64,000 nucleotides of DNA, from contig NZ_JACHJJ010000002.1 in the NCBI RefSeq assembly GCF_014203605.1, positions 186,001-250,000 on the forward strand. The letters are read 5' to 3'. The notes under the pieces were generated by a model, which was given only the letters and a program-made list of their open reading frames with translations, was not told the DNA's origin and made no database searches. The DNA comes from Thiemannella venezuelensis (GTDB taxonomy: Bacteria; Actinomycetota; Actinomycetes; Streptosporangiales; Streptosporangiaceae). Shown here piece by piece: positions 1-9,075 of the stretch (its first letter is position 1; the number at the start of each line of letters is the position of its first letter). The position numbers were made by a program, and so were the translations under genes.

Positions 1-701
1 CCCGGCGGCAGGGCGGCCAGGGCGGCGCGGGTCCTGGCCTCGGTGTGGTCGAGGTAGTCGTCGATGCCCCGCGCGAGCCCGGCGGGGCCGTACTCGCCGA
101 GCATCGCCTCGATCCGGGCGGCGGCGACGGCGGTGCCCGCGATGAGCGCGCGCACGTCGCCCATGACCTTGTCCGGAGTGCGGCTGTTGGCCCGCAGGAT
201 CGCCTCGATCGCCGGTTCGATCCCCCGGGCGGTGGCCAGGCGGACCGGCGGGAGCTGGAGGCCCTCCAGGAAGACGTCGGTGGCCAGCGGGGCCATGCCG
301 CCCGCGGACAGGCCGCCGAGGTCGGAGACGTGGATCATCGTGGCGGTGAAGTAGGCGGGGGAGCCGCCGACGAAGACCGGCCGGTAGACCAGCAGGTCGT
401 TGGTGTGCACGCCGCCCCGGTAGGGGTCGTTGAGCACGAAGACGTCGCCGGGGCGCATGACGGCGGCCGGGATGTCCTTCAGCAGCTCCGGCAGGGCGAC
501 CTTGAGCGCCATGCTGTTCATGAGCGTGGTGGCCATCGACTGGGCGACCAGGCGGCCGGAGGCGTCGAGGACGGCCGCCGAGGCGTCCGAGCCCTCGACG
601 ATGAACGTCGAGTACGCCGACCGGACGACGACGATGCTGGCCTCCTCCGCCGCCACGACCAGCGCGTTCCGCAGCACCTCGGCGGTCAGCGCGTCGCTCA
701 T
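1..701 (-). CDS. Hydantoinase B/oxoprolinase family protein, 3' end beyond the window
   Basis: Partial gene: it starts at 701 and runs off the left edge, giving 233 N-terminal residues. The opening MSDALTAEVLRNALVVAAEE, the segment STFIVEGSDASAAVLDASGR and the motif DPYRGGVHTNDLLV are typical of the HyuB / 5-oxoprolinase beta-like family. Members pair with HyuA for ATP-dependent opening of hydantoin, 5-oxoproline or related lactam rings in the cytosol. The start codon overlaps the HyuA stop (ATGA), so the two are translationally coupled and probably form one complex. The substrate cannot be decided from sequence. The family call is firm; the C-terminal half is not visible. Confidence 0.9.
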   Translation of the reverse strand, partial: MSDALTAEVLRNALVVAAEEASIVVVRSAYSTFIVEGSDASAAVLDASGRLVAQSMATTLMNSMALKVALPELLKDIPAAVMRPGDVFVLNDPYRGGVHTNDLLVYRPVFVGGSPAYFTATMIHVSDLGGLSAGGMAPLATDVFLEGLQLPPVRLATARGIEPAIEAILRANSRTPDKVMGDVRALIAGTAVAAARIEAMLGEYGPAGLARGIDDYLDHTEARTRAALAALPP

Positions 702-2809
702 GCGTCCTCCCCGGCCAGGGCGCCCGGCCGGGGCGCGCGGACGCCGGCCCGCCCGGCCGCCGTGCGGACCGCGGTGAGCGTCACCGCCGTGTCCTCCCCC
801 AGGACGGCCCGCCACCCGGGCGGCACCACGATCGTGGACTCCGCGTCCTCCACGATCGCCGGGCCCTCGGCCTCCCGCAGGGAGGCCCTGGTGAACACCG
901 GCGTCTCGACGTACCCTCCGGCCTCGGTGAAGTAGGCCGCCCGCCGCGCGGCGGCCGGGGCGCCGCGCCCCGCCGTGCCCCCGCCCGCCGTGCCCCTGCC
1001 CGCAGTGCCCCCGCCCGCCGCGGGGACGGCGGGGCGGGGGGCGGCCTGGGTGACGCGGACGCGGTAGCCGACGACCTCGACCGGGCCCCGCTGGGCGATG
1101 CCGTACACCTGCTCGTACCTGGCGGAGAACCGCTCGGCGAGGTCGCCGGGGGAGCCGGTCCAGGGGACGGTGAGGTCGTGGGCCTGGCCGATGAAGCGGA
1201 CGTCGGCCGAGCGGTCCACCCGCACGCCGGGGGCGCCGAGCCGTACGCCCAGATCGGCGGCGGCCGCCTCGGCGAGCTCGGAGAACACCCGCTCGGGGTC
1301 GGCGTCCAGCGCGGAGCGCACGCGGTCGGCCGACAGGTCGCCGGCCAGCAGCCCGGCGGCCGAGGCGACGCCGCAGTGGGCCGGGACGACCACGGTGGAG
1401 ATGCCGAAGCGGGCGGCGACCCGGGCGGCGTGCATCGGGCCCGCACCGCCGAAGGCGACCATCGCGAAGCCGCGCGGGTCGATGCCGCGCTGGACGGTCA
1501 CCACGTGCACGGCCGAGCCCATCGAGGCGTTGGCGATCTCGTGGACGGCGTGCGCGGCCTCGGCCCGGGAGACGCCCAGCGGCCCGGCCAGGCGCAGGTC
1601 GATCGCCTTCTCGGCGAGCTCCCGGGCGAGCGGCATGGCGCCGCCAGCGAAGGACGCGGGGTCCAGGTAGCCGAGCACCAGGTCGGCGTCCGTCACGGTC
1701 GGCTCCTCGCCGCCCAGGCCGTAGCAGGCCGGGCCGGGCGCCGAACCCGCCGAGCGCGGGCCGACGCGCAGCGCGCCGGCCGGATCCACCCACGCGACGC
1801 TGCCGCCGCCGGCCCCGACCTCCGCCAGGTCGATGGCGGGCGTCTTGACCGGCACGCCGGTCCCGGCCCGGCGTCCGCCGAAGCTGCCCTTGCCGCCGAC
1901 GTGGAACTCGTGGGTGATCTCCGGCCTGCCGTTCCTGATCACGCAGGCCTTGGCCGTCGTGCCGCCCATGTCGAAGGAGATCGCGTCCGGGTGCCCGGAC
2001 GCGACGGCGGCCAGCACCCCGGCCGCCGGGCCGGACTCGATCGTCGCCACCGCCCGCCGCGCGGCCAGCTCGACCGGCATCACACCGCCGCCCGACTCCA
2101 TCACGCGGATCGGGGCGGTGATCCCGATCCCGGCCAGCCGGGCGGTCAGCCGCCGCAGGTAGCCCTCCATCACCGGCCCGACGTAGGCGGACATGATGGT
2201 GGTCGTCGCCCTCTCGTACTCGCGCAGTTCCGGCCAGACCTCGGAGGAGACCACCACGGTGGGGACCGTCCGGCGCAGGATGCCGGCGAGCCGCCGCTCG
2301 TGGGAGGGGTCGGCGTAGGAGTGCAGCAGGCAGACGGCGGCCGACGTGATGCCGCGCCGCGCGATCTCCGCGCCGACGCGGGCCGCCGCGTCCTCGTCCA
2401 GCGGCTCCAGCTCCTCGCCGGAGCAGGAGATCCGCCCGGGCACCTCGAAGCAGTCCTCGGCCGCGACCGGCGGCGGGGGAGGGTCGAAGCGCAGGTCGTA
2501 GCGGTCCTCCTCGACGCGGGCGTAGCGGCCGAGCGGGATCGCGGAGCGGAATCCGGCGGTGGTGACGTAGGCGACCCGGACGCCCCGGCGCTCCAGCACG
2601 GCGTTGGTCGCCAGGGTGGTGGCGTGCACGACCCCGGTCACCAGCGCGGGGTCGGTACGGCCCAGCGCGGCGACGACGCCCGCGACGATCCCCTCGGCCG
2701 GGTCGTCGTGGGTGCTCAGGCACTTGGCGACCCTGATCCCGCCGTCCGGCCCGCGCAGCACCACGTCCGTGAAGGTCCCGCCGACGTCGACGCCGACCGA
2801 GTAGCCCAC
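698..2809 (-). CDS. Hydantoinase A/oxoprolinase family protein
   Basis: 703 residues, the usual length for HyuA. It starts with GTG at 2809 behind a good GGGAGG ribosome site. The N-terminal ATPase motif GVDVGGTFTDVVL lies at residues 6-18. A second ASKHA-type nucleotide motif, SFDMGGTTAKACVI, sits in the middle, followed by VGAGGGSVAWVD and AFGGAGPMHAARVAARFG. These define the hydantoinase A/oxoprolinase ATPase subunit, which activates a cyclic amide for hydrolysis together with HyuB. A low-complexity Ala/Gly/Thr-rich linker around residues 595-625 comes from a degenerate repeat (about 960-1020). It is the first gene of the pair. A palindrome lies in its upstream region at 2865-2874. Confidence 0.92.
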   Translation of the reverse strand: MGYSVGVDVGGTFTDVVLRGPDGGIRVAKCLSTHDDPAEGIVAGVVAALGRTDPALVTGVVHATTLATNAVLERRGVRVAYVTTAGFRSAIPLGRYARVEEDRYDLRFDPPPPPVAAEDCFEVPGRISCSGEELEPLDEDAAARVGAEIARRGITSAAVCLLHSYADPSHERRLAGILRRTVPTVVVSSEVWPELREYERATTTIMSAYVGPVMEGYLRRLTARLAGIGITAPIRVMESGGGVMPVELAARRAVATIESGPAAGVLAAVASGHPDAISFDMGGTTAKACVIRNGRPEITHEFHVGGKGSFGGRRAGTGVPVKTPAIDLAEVGAGGGSVAWVDPAGALRVGPRSAGSAPGPACYGLGGEEPTVTDADLVLGYLDPASFAGGAMPLARELAEKAIDLRLAGPLGVSRAEAAHAVHEIANASMGSAVHVVTVQRGIDPRGFAMVAFGGAGPMHAARVAARFGISTVVVPAHCGVASAAGLLAGDLSADRVRSALDADPERVFSELAEAAAADLGVRLGAPGVRVDRSADVRFIGQAHDLTVPWTGSPGDLAERFSARYEQVYGIAQRGPVEVVGYRVRVTQAAPRPAVPAAGGGTAGRGTAGGGTAGRGAPAAARRAAYFTEAGGYVETPVFTRASLREAEGPAIVEDAESTIVVPPGWRAVLGEDTAVTLTAVRTAAGRAGVRAPRPGALAGEDA

Positions 2810-2864
2810 GAGACCTCCCCGCCCGCCGGTCCGCGGGTTCCCGGACCGCAGATTATTACCCTAC

Positions 2865-2874
2865 CAAGCGCTTG
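2865..2874. promoter_or_regulatory. Operator-like palindrome CAAGCGCTTG between divergent genes
   Basis: A perfect 10-bp palindrome in the AT-richer gap between HyuA (minus) and the pseudo-protease gene (plus). TetR-family operators often have cores of this kind, so it probably controls the hydantoinase pair, the plus-strand gene or both. No cognate regulator is in the window. Inference only. Confidence 0.4.
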
Positions 2875-2944
2875 TCTACATTTCCTTCTATTGACTTCAG
2901 CCGATAGGTTGCGACCCTTGACCTATCCCCTTCATGGAGTGACG

Positions 2945-4744
2945 ATGCGGCGGCTCGGAACGGTCCTTGCGCTCCTCGGCGGTGCGGCGCTCGCGCTCGC
3001 CGCGATGCCGGCTGCCCTGGCGCACGAACATCCCAGCGGGATCACCGACCTGGTGACCCCGGCGGTCGTCCGCGTCGAGGCGAAGGCCAAGGTCGACATC
3101 ACCCTGCTCGACCACATCGGCGCGCTGGTGCACGTCGAGCGGAGCTACGAGGTGCCGATCGGCAGCGGCACCGGGACCGTCGTCAACCCCGAGGGCGCCA
3201 TCGTCACCCTGACCCGGGTGGTGCAGACCGACAAGGACGTCGCGATCCACGCCGCGAACAAGATCTTCGCCGAGCACCACAAGGTGAAGATCCCCGACGA
3301 CTTCGAGCGGCACACCCTTGACGACAAGACCCTCAACCGGCACCTGCAGGAGTGCTACCCGCCGAAGAAGCCGACCGCGACCTGCATCATCGACGTCACC
3401 ACCGAGATCCGGGTCTTCCCCAACATCTCGCCGGCCGACGACGAGGGGTTCAGCGCGGAGGTCGTCCGTGCCGGGAGCCGGCCGGACAGCCCCGTCGTGC
3501 TGATGCCGACCGGGCGCGCCGACGGCAGCGCCGGCCTGCCCACCGCGCCGCTGGCCGCCAAGGTGCCCGACAAGGAGGGCTCGCCGGTCGCGGTGGCCGG
3601 GTTCACCGGGCGGCCGTCGGCGGACCTCAAGGAGAAGGTGGACATCGCCCACCTTCGGGCCGGGGGCGCCGGTGACGGCGGGCGGCAGTTCAAGGACCCC
3701 GAGGGCAAGGTCGACGAGCCGCCCAAGCTGGGCAAGCTGATCGACCAGGGGCTGCTCGGCGGACCGGTGATCGAGGACAAGGAGGGCAAGGTCGTCGGGC
3801 TGCTGGTGGGCGGAGGCGCCGAGGGCCGGATGATCGGCGTCCGGGAGATCACCAAGGCGCTGGCCGAGGCCGGGGTCACCCCGCGGCGCGGCCCGATCGA
3901 CGCCGCGTTCGAGCAGGCGCTGATCCGCTTCCACACCAAGTACTACGGCGACGCCGTCCCCGGCTTCCAGCGCGTCCTGGAGCTGTACCCCGGGCACACG
4001 GTGGCCGCGGCGCACCTGAAGACCTCCCAGGACAAGCGCGGCACCGCCGAGGACGAGGGGACCAGGCGCGCCGCGGCCGAATCCCCCGCCGGCGGGAAGG
4101 CGGGCCTGCCGCTCTGGCCGTTCCTGGTGGGCGGCGGCGTCCTGGTGGCGGCCGTGGTCGCCGGCGCGCTGCTGTACTGGCGGCGCGGCGCCCCGCCCGG
4201 CGGCGACGGGACCGCGGGGACCGGAGAGCGGGGACTCGGCACCGGCGAGAGGCCGTTCGGCACGGGTGAGCGGCCGTTCGGCACAGGGGAGAGAGGGTTC
4301 GGCACCGGAGAGGGGCCGTTCGGCACCGGAGACCGGGCCGCCTTCCCGGCCGGGGCCGCGGGGGGCACCGCCGGGAGCACCGGCCCCCGGACCGGCACGC
4401 CGCCCGCCGGGCCCCGCCGTCCCCCGATCGACGAGGAATCCGGCGCCACCGTGGTGGTCGGCCGGTCCTTCCCCCCGCTGCCGGTCGTCTCCCCGCCCGC
4501 CGGGCAGACCCCCGCCTCGGGCACGCCCGCCGCCTCCGGCCACCCGGCCGGTCCCGGCCAGGCTCCCGCGGCCGGGCAGCCCGTCCTGGTCGCCAGGAAC
4601 CCCGGCGCGAGGCCGGGCGACACCGCCGAGGGCACGACCGCGGGCGGCGCCGCGGTCAGCCAGAAGTACTGCACCGCCTGCGGGATGCGGCTCGGTCCCG
4701 CGCACCGCTTCTGCGGCTACTGCGGCCATCCGGCCGAGGCGTGA
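2945..4744 (+). CDS. Secreted trypsin-like pseudo-protease with TM segment and C-terminal zinc ribbon
   Basis: 599 residues. The ATG at 2945 is chosen because GGAG lies 5-8 nt upstream and a signal peptide follows (MRRLGTVLALLGGAALALAA, cleavage near ALA-HE). Residues about 40-310 resemble an HtrA/trypsin-like fold: the GSGTGTVV stretch and a final GGPVIEDKEGKVVGLLVGG. The catalytic positions are lost. The usual His (NHVV) is Arg91 (TLTRVV) and the usual GNSGGP is GLLGGP, with Leu271 in place of Ser. A TM helix lies at about 388-412. Six 7-residue GTGERxF-type repeats (4217-4342) and a Pro/Gly-rich linker follow, then a four-Cys zinc ribbon (C576, C579, C590, C593). The stop overlaps the kinase start (GTGA), so this is probably a sensor or scaffold for the kinase rather than an enzyme. 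Confidence 0.8.
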   Translation: MRRLGTVLALLGGAALALAAMPAALAHEHPSGITDLVTPAVVRVEAKAKVDITLLDHIGALVHVERSYEVPIGSGTGTVVNPEGAIVTLTRVVQTDKDVAIHAANKIFAEHHKVKIPDDFERHTLDDKTLNRHLQECYPPKKPTATCIIDVTTEIRVFPNISPADDEGFSAEVVRAGSRPDSPVVLMPTGRADGSAGLPTAPLAAKVPDKEGSPVAVAGFTGRPSADLKEKVDIAHLRAGGAGDGGRQFKDPEGKVDEPPKLGKLIDQGLLGGPVIEDKEGKVVGLLVGGGAEGRMIGVREITKALAEAGVTPRRGPIDAAFEQALIRFHTKYYGDAVPGFQRVLELYPGHTVAAAHLKTSQDKRGTAEDEGTRRAAAESPAGGKAGLPLWPFLVGGGVLVAAVVAGALLYWRRGAPPGGDGTAGTGERGLGTGERPFGTGERPFGTGERGFGTGEGPFGTGDRAAFPAGAAGGTAGSTGPRTGTPPAGPRRPPIDEESGATVVVGRSFPPLPVVSPPAGQTPASGTPAASGHPAGPGQAPAAGQPVLVARNPGARPGDTAEGTTAGGAAVSQKYCTACGMRLGPAHRFCGYCGHPAEA

Positions 4745-6312
4745 CGGCACCGGTGAACGAGAGATCCCTGATCGGCCGGGAAATCGCCGGGTACCACGTC
4801 GAGGACGTCATCGGCAAGGGCGGCATGGCCGTGGTCTACCTCGCGGTGGACTCCCGGCTCGGCCGCCGCGTGGCGCTGAAGGTCCTCAACCCGCTGCTGG
4901 GCGAGGACGACCGGTTCCGCCAGCGCTTCATCCTGGAGTCGCGGACGGTCGCCGGCATCGACCACCCCAACATCATCCCGATCTACGAGGCGGACGCCGC
5001 CGACGACGGCACCCTCTACATCGCGATGCGCTACGTCGACGGCCCCGACCTGCGCCGCCTCTTCTACGACCGGGGGCCGCTGCCGATCAGCCAGGTCAAC
5101 CGGATCGCGGCCCAGGTCGCCGCGGCGCTGGACACCTCGCACGCGCACGACCTGATCCACCGCGACGTCAAGCCCGCCAACATCCTGATCGCCGGGCACG
5201 CCGAGGGCGAGCACGTCTACCTCACCGACTTCGGCATCACCAAGCACCGCACCTCGATCTCCGGGCTGACCCAGACCGACCAGTTCATCGGCACCCCCCG
5301 CTACATGTCGCCCGAGCAGATCAACAAGGAGGTCATCGACGGCCGCTGCGACCAGTACGGCCTGGCCTGCGTGGTCTACGAGGCGCTGGCCGGGCGGCTG
5401 CCGTTCCAGCGGGACAACGAGATCGCGCTGCTCTGGGCGCACCTGGCCGAGCCGCCCACGCCGCTCAGCTCGCTCCGGCCCGAGCTCCCCGCGGAGGTCG
5501 ACGGCGTCATGATGCGGGCGCTGGCCAAGTCCCCCGAGCAGCGCTACGGCAGCTGCACCGAGTTCGTCGCCGAGCTCCGCGACGCGATCAGCGGCCAGTC
5601 CTACCGGCTCCAGGAGGGCGGCGGGACCCACCAGCTCTCCCGTCCCTACCAGACGGGGGAGGGCGGGCCCCTCACCCGGCCCGGAGCCGCACGGCCGCGC
5701 AGGCGGGGCGTCATCGCCGGCGCGGGGGCGGCGATCGCGCTGATCGTCGCGCTGGTGACGGTCCTCGCCCTGATCCTGCGGGGCGGGGGCGACGCGTGGG
5801 AGCCCTACCGGGGTTCGGCCGCGGTGCCCGTCGCCTTCGAGCATCCCGAGGGGTGGACCGCGCTCCAGCACGCCGACGCGTTCACGGTGGCGGCCCCCCG
5901 GGCGGAGGAGTTCCGGGCGCTGTTCAGCACCCCGGTCACCGCCGACTGGGCGGCCGTCAACGAGATCATCAAGACCGAGCCGGAGGAGGCCACCGGGGTC
6001 TACACGCAGACGCTGGACACGCTCGACCCGCGCGGCGGGGCGCAGCAGCTCCAGGAGACCCTGCAGTCCTCGCTGCCCGGCACGGTCAGCGTGTTCTCCC
6101 AGGTGGTGCAGGTCAGCGTCGCCGGCCAGCCCGGCGTGCGGCTGGAGGGGTCCATCGCCGACCCGCAGCGCGGCGGGCAGCTCGACTTCGTCGGCTACGC
6201 CGTGGAGCGGCCGGAGGAGCCCGCGCTCATGATCTATTTCTGCGCGCCCGGCGGCTGCGACGACTCGGTGGCCAACCGGCTCGTGCGGAGCGTGTCCTTC
6301 CCCTCCAAGTGA
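4741..6312 (+). CDS. PknB-type membrane serine/threonine protein kinase
   Basis: 523 residues with a GTG start overlapping the previous stop. The kinase domain covers residues about 18-280 with all key motifs: glycine loop GKGGMA (25-30), Lys47 in VALKV, Glu66, the HRDVKPANIL loop with Asp142, DFG Asp163, and activation loop GTPRYMSPEQ. A basic juxtamembrane stretch precedes one TM helix at about 320-348. The outside C-terminal domain of about 170 residues carries neither PASTA nor NHL repeats; it begins VPVAFEHPEGWTAL and resembles stand-alone secreted domains found on other actinomycete kinases. Phosphorylation of cytoplasmic targets is expected; the signal may come through the overlapping pseudo-protease. 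Confidence 0.93.
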   Translation: MTAPVNERSLIGREIAGYHVEDVIGKGGMAVVYLAVDSRLGRRVALKVLNPLLGEDDRFRQRFILESRTVAGIDHPNIIPIYEADAADDGTLYIAMRYVDGPDLRRLFYDRGPLPISQVNRIAAQVAAALDTSHAHDLIHRDVKPANILIAGHAEGEHVYLTDFGITKHRTSISGLTQTDQFIGTPRYMSPEQINKEVIDGRCDQYGLACVVYEALAGRLPFQRDNEIALLWAHLAEPPTPLSSLRPELPAEVDGVMMRALAKSPEQRYGSCTEFVAELRDAISGQSYRLQEGGGTHQLSRPYQTGEGGPLTRPGAARPRRRGVIAGAGAAIALIVALVTVLALILRGGGDAWEPYRGSAAVPVAFEHPEGWTALQHADAFTVAAPRAEEFRALFSTPVTADWAAVNEIIKTEPEEATGVYTQTLDTLDPRGGAQQLQETLQSSLPGTVSVFSQVVQVSVAGQPGVRLEGSIADPQRGGQLDFVGYAVERPEEPALMIYFCAPGGCDDSVANRLVRSVSFPSK

Positions 6313-6413
6313 TCTTCTCCATGGCCTGTCCGTCTGGTTGTGTGTACTTGTGATCCGCTTGTAAGCGACTTGTTTGGGCGTTTTGTCCTATATGCAAGGA
6401 GGGCGGGAGGGTC

Positions 6414-6419
6414 TACTCT
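6414..6419 (+). promoter_or_regulatory. Probable -10 box (TACTCT) of a leaderless promoter for the histidine kinase
   Basis: TACTCT is followed by 6 nt and then the ATG at 6426, so transcription should start at or next to the start codon. The same geometry occurs before the genes at 18378, 21968 and 57737. There is no Shine-Dalgarno at the right spacing. Confidence 0.45.
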
Positions 6420-6425
6420 CCCCGC

Positions 6426-7595
6426 ATGGTGGTTCCCCTCCCCGCCCTCCGGCACCTCCGCACGGTGCCGAGAGTCGATCTGGTGATCGGTGGCGCGATC
6501 ATCGCCCTCGGCACGCTCGAGGCCTTCACCGTCGCGGCCGAGTACGGCGCGGCCGAGACGCCCGAGCTGTGGTGGATCGGCCAGGCCCTCGTCACGGGCG
6601 TGCTGGTCTGGTTCCGCCGCACGTCGCCGGTGGCCGTCTTCATCCTCATGATCATCGCCCAGTACGCCTGGCACCGCCAGGGCTACGAGCACTGCCAGGT
6701 CTGGCAGCTGTTCTCCCTGCTGCTCGTCTTCCACACCGTCGGTGCCGAGCTGCCGTTCAAACCCGGCCTGGCCTGGGCCGCCACCGGCGTCCTCGTCTTC
6801 GACTCCGGCGCGGTCGACCACCGGTGGCTCCCGATGGAGGAGGTCGTCTTCCTGACCGTCGTCTTCGGCGCCGCCTACCTCACCGGTCTGGCCCTGCACG
6901 TCTACGCCTCCCGGGCCCGCCGCCTCGCCGAGCACGCCGTACGGCTGGAACGCGACAGGGAGCTCCGGACCGCCGAGGCCGTCGCCGAGGAGCGGGTCCG
7001 CATCGCCCGCGAACTGCACGACGTCGTCGCGCACAGCGTGAGCATGATGGTCATGCAGGCCGGGCTGGTGCGCCGCCGGGGCGGCGGGGACGAGAGCGCG
7101 CTGCTCGGCATCGAGCGCTCGGGCCGTGAGGCGGTCGAGGAACTGCGCGTCATGCTCGGCGCGCTGCGCATGCCGCTGGAGGAGTCCATCCCGCAGGCCG
7201 GGCTGAACCAGCTCGCCACCACGGTCTCCACGCTCGCCTCCTCGGGCCTGCGGGTCACGCTGGAGGTCGCGGGCGAGCCCGTACGGCTCCCGCCCGGCCT
7301 GGACCTGTCGGCCTACCGCATCGCGCAGGAGGCGCTCACCAACGCCGTCAAGCACGCGGGCGAGTCCGCCATCTCGGTCCGCGTCACCTACCACGCCGGC
7401 TCCGTGGAGCTGGAGGTCCTGGACGGCGGAGGCGCCCCGGGCGGCGCCCCGTCCGGCCTGTCGACCGGAAACGGCCTCATCGGCATGCGCGAGCGCGCCG
7501 AGTTGTTCGGCGGCTCCTTCGAGGCGGGCCCGCGCCCCGAAGGCGGCTTCCGGGTCCACGCACGCCTGCCCATCTCCCAGGAGGTTCTGGTATGA
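6426..7595 (+). CDS. NarL-family two-component sensor histidine kinase
   Basis: 389 residues. The N-terminal half has about five TM helices (residues 15-165). A coiled dimerisation segment rich in R/E follows, then a HisKA_3 motif ERVRIARELHDVVAHS with phospho-acceptor His198. The HATPase_c domain (about 280-385) shows the N-box AQEALTNAVKHAG and G-box segments around GNGLIGMRERAELFGG. No extracytoplasmic sensor domain is visible, so the stimulus is probably read in the membrane. The 3' end overlaps the response-regulator start (ATGA), giving a classic coupled pair. Ligand and target genes are not evident. Confidence 0.93.
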   Translation: MVVPLPALRHLRTVPRVDLVIGGAIIALGTLEAFTVAAEYGAAETPELWWIGQALVTGVLVWFRRTSPVAVFILMIIAQYAWHRQGYEHCQVWQLFSLLLVFHTVGAELPFKPGLAWAATGVLVFDSGAVDHRWLPMEEVVFLTVVFGAAYLTGLALHVYASRARRLAEHAVRLERDRELRTAEAVAEERVRIARELHDVVAHSVSMMVMQAGLVRRRGGGDESALLGIERSGREAVEELRVMLGALRMPLEESIPQAGLNQLATTVSTLASSGLRVTLEVAGEPVRLPPGLDLSAYRIAQEALTNAVKHAGESAISVRVTYHAGSVELEVLDGGGAPGGAPSGLSTGNGLIGMRERAELFGGSFEAGPRPEGGFRVHARLPISQEVLV

Positions 7596-8254
7596 CCGCC
7601 ATCCGCATCGTGATCGCCGACGACCAGGCGATGGTCCGCGCCGGACTGAAGCTCGTGGTGGAGAGCGAGCCCGGCATGGAGGTGGTGGGAGAGGCCCCGG
7701 ACGGGGTGGAGGCCGTCGCCGTGGCGCTCCGCACGCGCCCCGACATCGTGCTGATGGACATCTCCATGCCCCGCATGGACGGCCTCACCGCGGCCCGGCA
7801 GCTGCTCGACCAGCCGGACCCGCCCAAGGTGGTCATGCTCACCACCTTCGACACCGACGAGAACCTCTACGCCGCCCTGCGCGCCGGGACCAGCGGCTTC
7901 CTGCTCAAGGTCTCCCCGCCCGAGCAGCTCGTCGAGGCCATCCGCGTGGTGGTCGGCGGCGACGCCCTGCTGGACCCGGCGGTGACGACCCGTGTGATCG
8001 CCTCCTTCGCCGGCCGCCACGAGCCCTCGGCCCCGCCCCAGCTCGCCGAGCTGACCCCGCGCGAGCTGGAGGTCCTGCGCTTCCTGGCCCGCGGCCTGAC
8101 CAACGCGGAGATCGCACGCGAGCTCTTCGTGGGGGAGGCCACGGTCAAGACCCACGTGGCACGGGTGCTGATGAAGCTGCAGCTGCGCGACCGGGCCCAG
8201 GCGGTGGTGTTCGCCTACGAGTCGGGCGTGGTACGGCCGGGCGCGGCCGTCTGA
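7592..8254 (+). CDS. LuxR/NarL-family response regulator
   Basis: 220 residues. The receiver domain (4-120) has the acidic pair D10/D11, phospho-acceptor Asp56 in DIVLMDISMPRMDG, Thr84 and the later Lys in FLLKVSPP. The C-terminal LuxR-type HTH (about 150-212) is clear: LTPRELEVLRFLARGLTNAEIA and EATVKTHVARVLMKL. It is the cognate partner of the overlapping kinase. The 3' end lies inside the first copy of a 30-bp tandem duplication, so the last residues VVRPGAAV may be a recent addition. Confidence 0.95.
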   Translation: MTAIRIVIADDQAMVRAGLKLVVESEPGMEVVGEAPDGVEAVAVALRTRPDIVLMDISMPRMDGLTAARQLLDQPDPPKVVMLTTFDTDENLYAALRAGTSGFLLKVSPPEQLVEAIRVVVGGDALLDPAVTTRVIASFAGRHEPSAPPQLAELTPRELEVLRFLARGLTNAEIARELFVGEATVKTHVARVLMKLQLRDRAQAVVFAYESGVVRPGAAV

Positions 8255-8290
8255 CGGGTCGTACGGCCGGGCGCGGCCGTCTGACGGGCG
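8231..8290. repeat. 30-bp tandem duplication carrying a hairpin, across the response-regulator stop
   Basis: 8231-8260 and 8261-8290 are identical except for the last two bases. Each copy holds a 6-bp stem (ACGGCC/GGCCGT). The first copy contains the stop codon of the response regulator. It lies between convergent genes, so the doubled hairpin may act as a two-way terminator; there is no T-tract. Confidence 0.75.
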
Positions 8291-8382
8291 GTACGGCCGC
8301 TCGCCCCCGTGCCCCCGCCCGCCGGTACGGCGCGGCGGTTCGGGGCTTCCGGGAGCGGGCGGTGCGAGATCCACGGTGGTGC

Positions 8383-9075
8383 TCAGGCGGTGGTCTTCGC
8401 GGGTTCCTGCGCCGTCCGGGCGGCCGGGTAGTGGGAGATCCACTCCTCGCGGCTCATCTTGAGCATCTTGACGCCGAGGTAGCCCAGCGAGATCACCGGG
8501 ATGCCCCAGAAGACCACGGTCGCCGGGCCGTACGCCACTGCCATGGAGCCGGCGTAGCCGAGCGCGGTGACGAGCGGGACCCACCAGTGGGAGAACCCGG
8601 CCAGCCAGACGCCGATGGCCAGGACCGGCATGCCGAAGATGGCGAAGAAGATCCACGGCATCTGGAAGCCGAAGACGACGCCGGGCAGGTTGATCATCTC
8701 GTCCATGATGGCCGTGGCCCTGTCGGGGCTGTAGTTCTTCCCGAGCCACCACTCGACCGGGTCGGCCATGAGCAGGCCCGAGGTGTTGATGTAGCCGAGG
8801 ATGACGAGCGGGCCGGCGATGTGCCCGAACACTGTCGCGCGGCGCCGCATCACGTGCAGCAGGCCGAGGGCGGCCAGGGCCATCAGCAGATACGCCCAGT
8901 GGTAGAGCACCGACTGGACCTGGGCGAGGACGGGGTTGTCGCCGAAGCTGACCGCCTCGCGCTCGTCGCCCCAGGTGCCGGGGTCGATGACGACGGCGAT
9001 CGCCTGCAGGAGCGGGGCGACGATGAGCAGCACGCCGGAGGCGACGCGCCGGAAGTCGGCTGAGTCCTTGAACAT
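8383..9075 (-). CDS. Hypothetical polytopic membrane protein
   Basis: 230 residues with about six hydrophobic helices (roughly 12-30, 55-75, 85-105, 130-150, 152-172, 178-200). Conserved-looking loops include DPGTWGDEREAV and EWWLGKNYSPDRATAI. It resembles small actinomycete membrane proteins of unknown function, and no catalytic motif is visible. It is transcribed alone, convergent with the response regulator, and its ATG at 9075 follows a purine-rich AAGGAA site. I cannot assign a function. Confidence 0.7.
   Translation of the reverse strand: MFKDSADFRRVASGVLLIVAPLLQAIAVVIDPGTWGDEREAVSFGDNPVLAQVQSVLYHWAYLLMALAALGLLHVMRRRATVFGHIAGPLVILGYINTSGLLMADPVEWWLGKNYSPDRATAIMDEMINLPGVVFGFQMPWIFFAIFGMPVLAIGVWLAGFSHWWVPLVTALGYAGSMAVAYGPATVVFWGIPVISLGYLGVKMLKMSREEWISHYPAARTAQEPAKTTA

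Noticed and set aside
1178-2944. Long upstream extension of the pseudo-protease frame
   Set aside because: It is antisense to HyuA; the signal peptide and ribosome site show that the gene starts at 2945.
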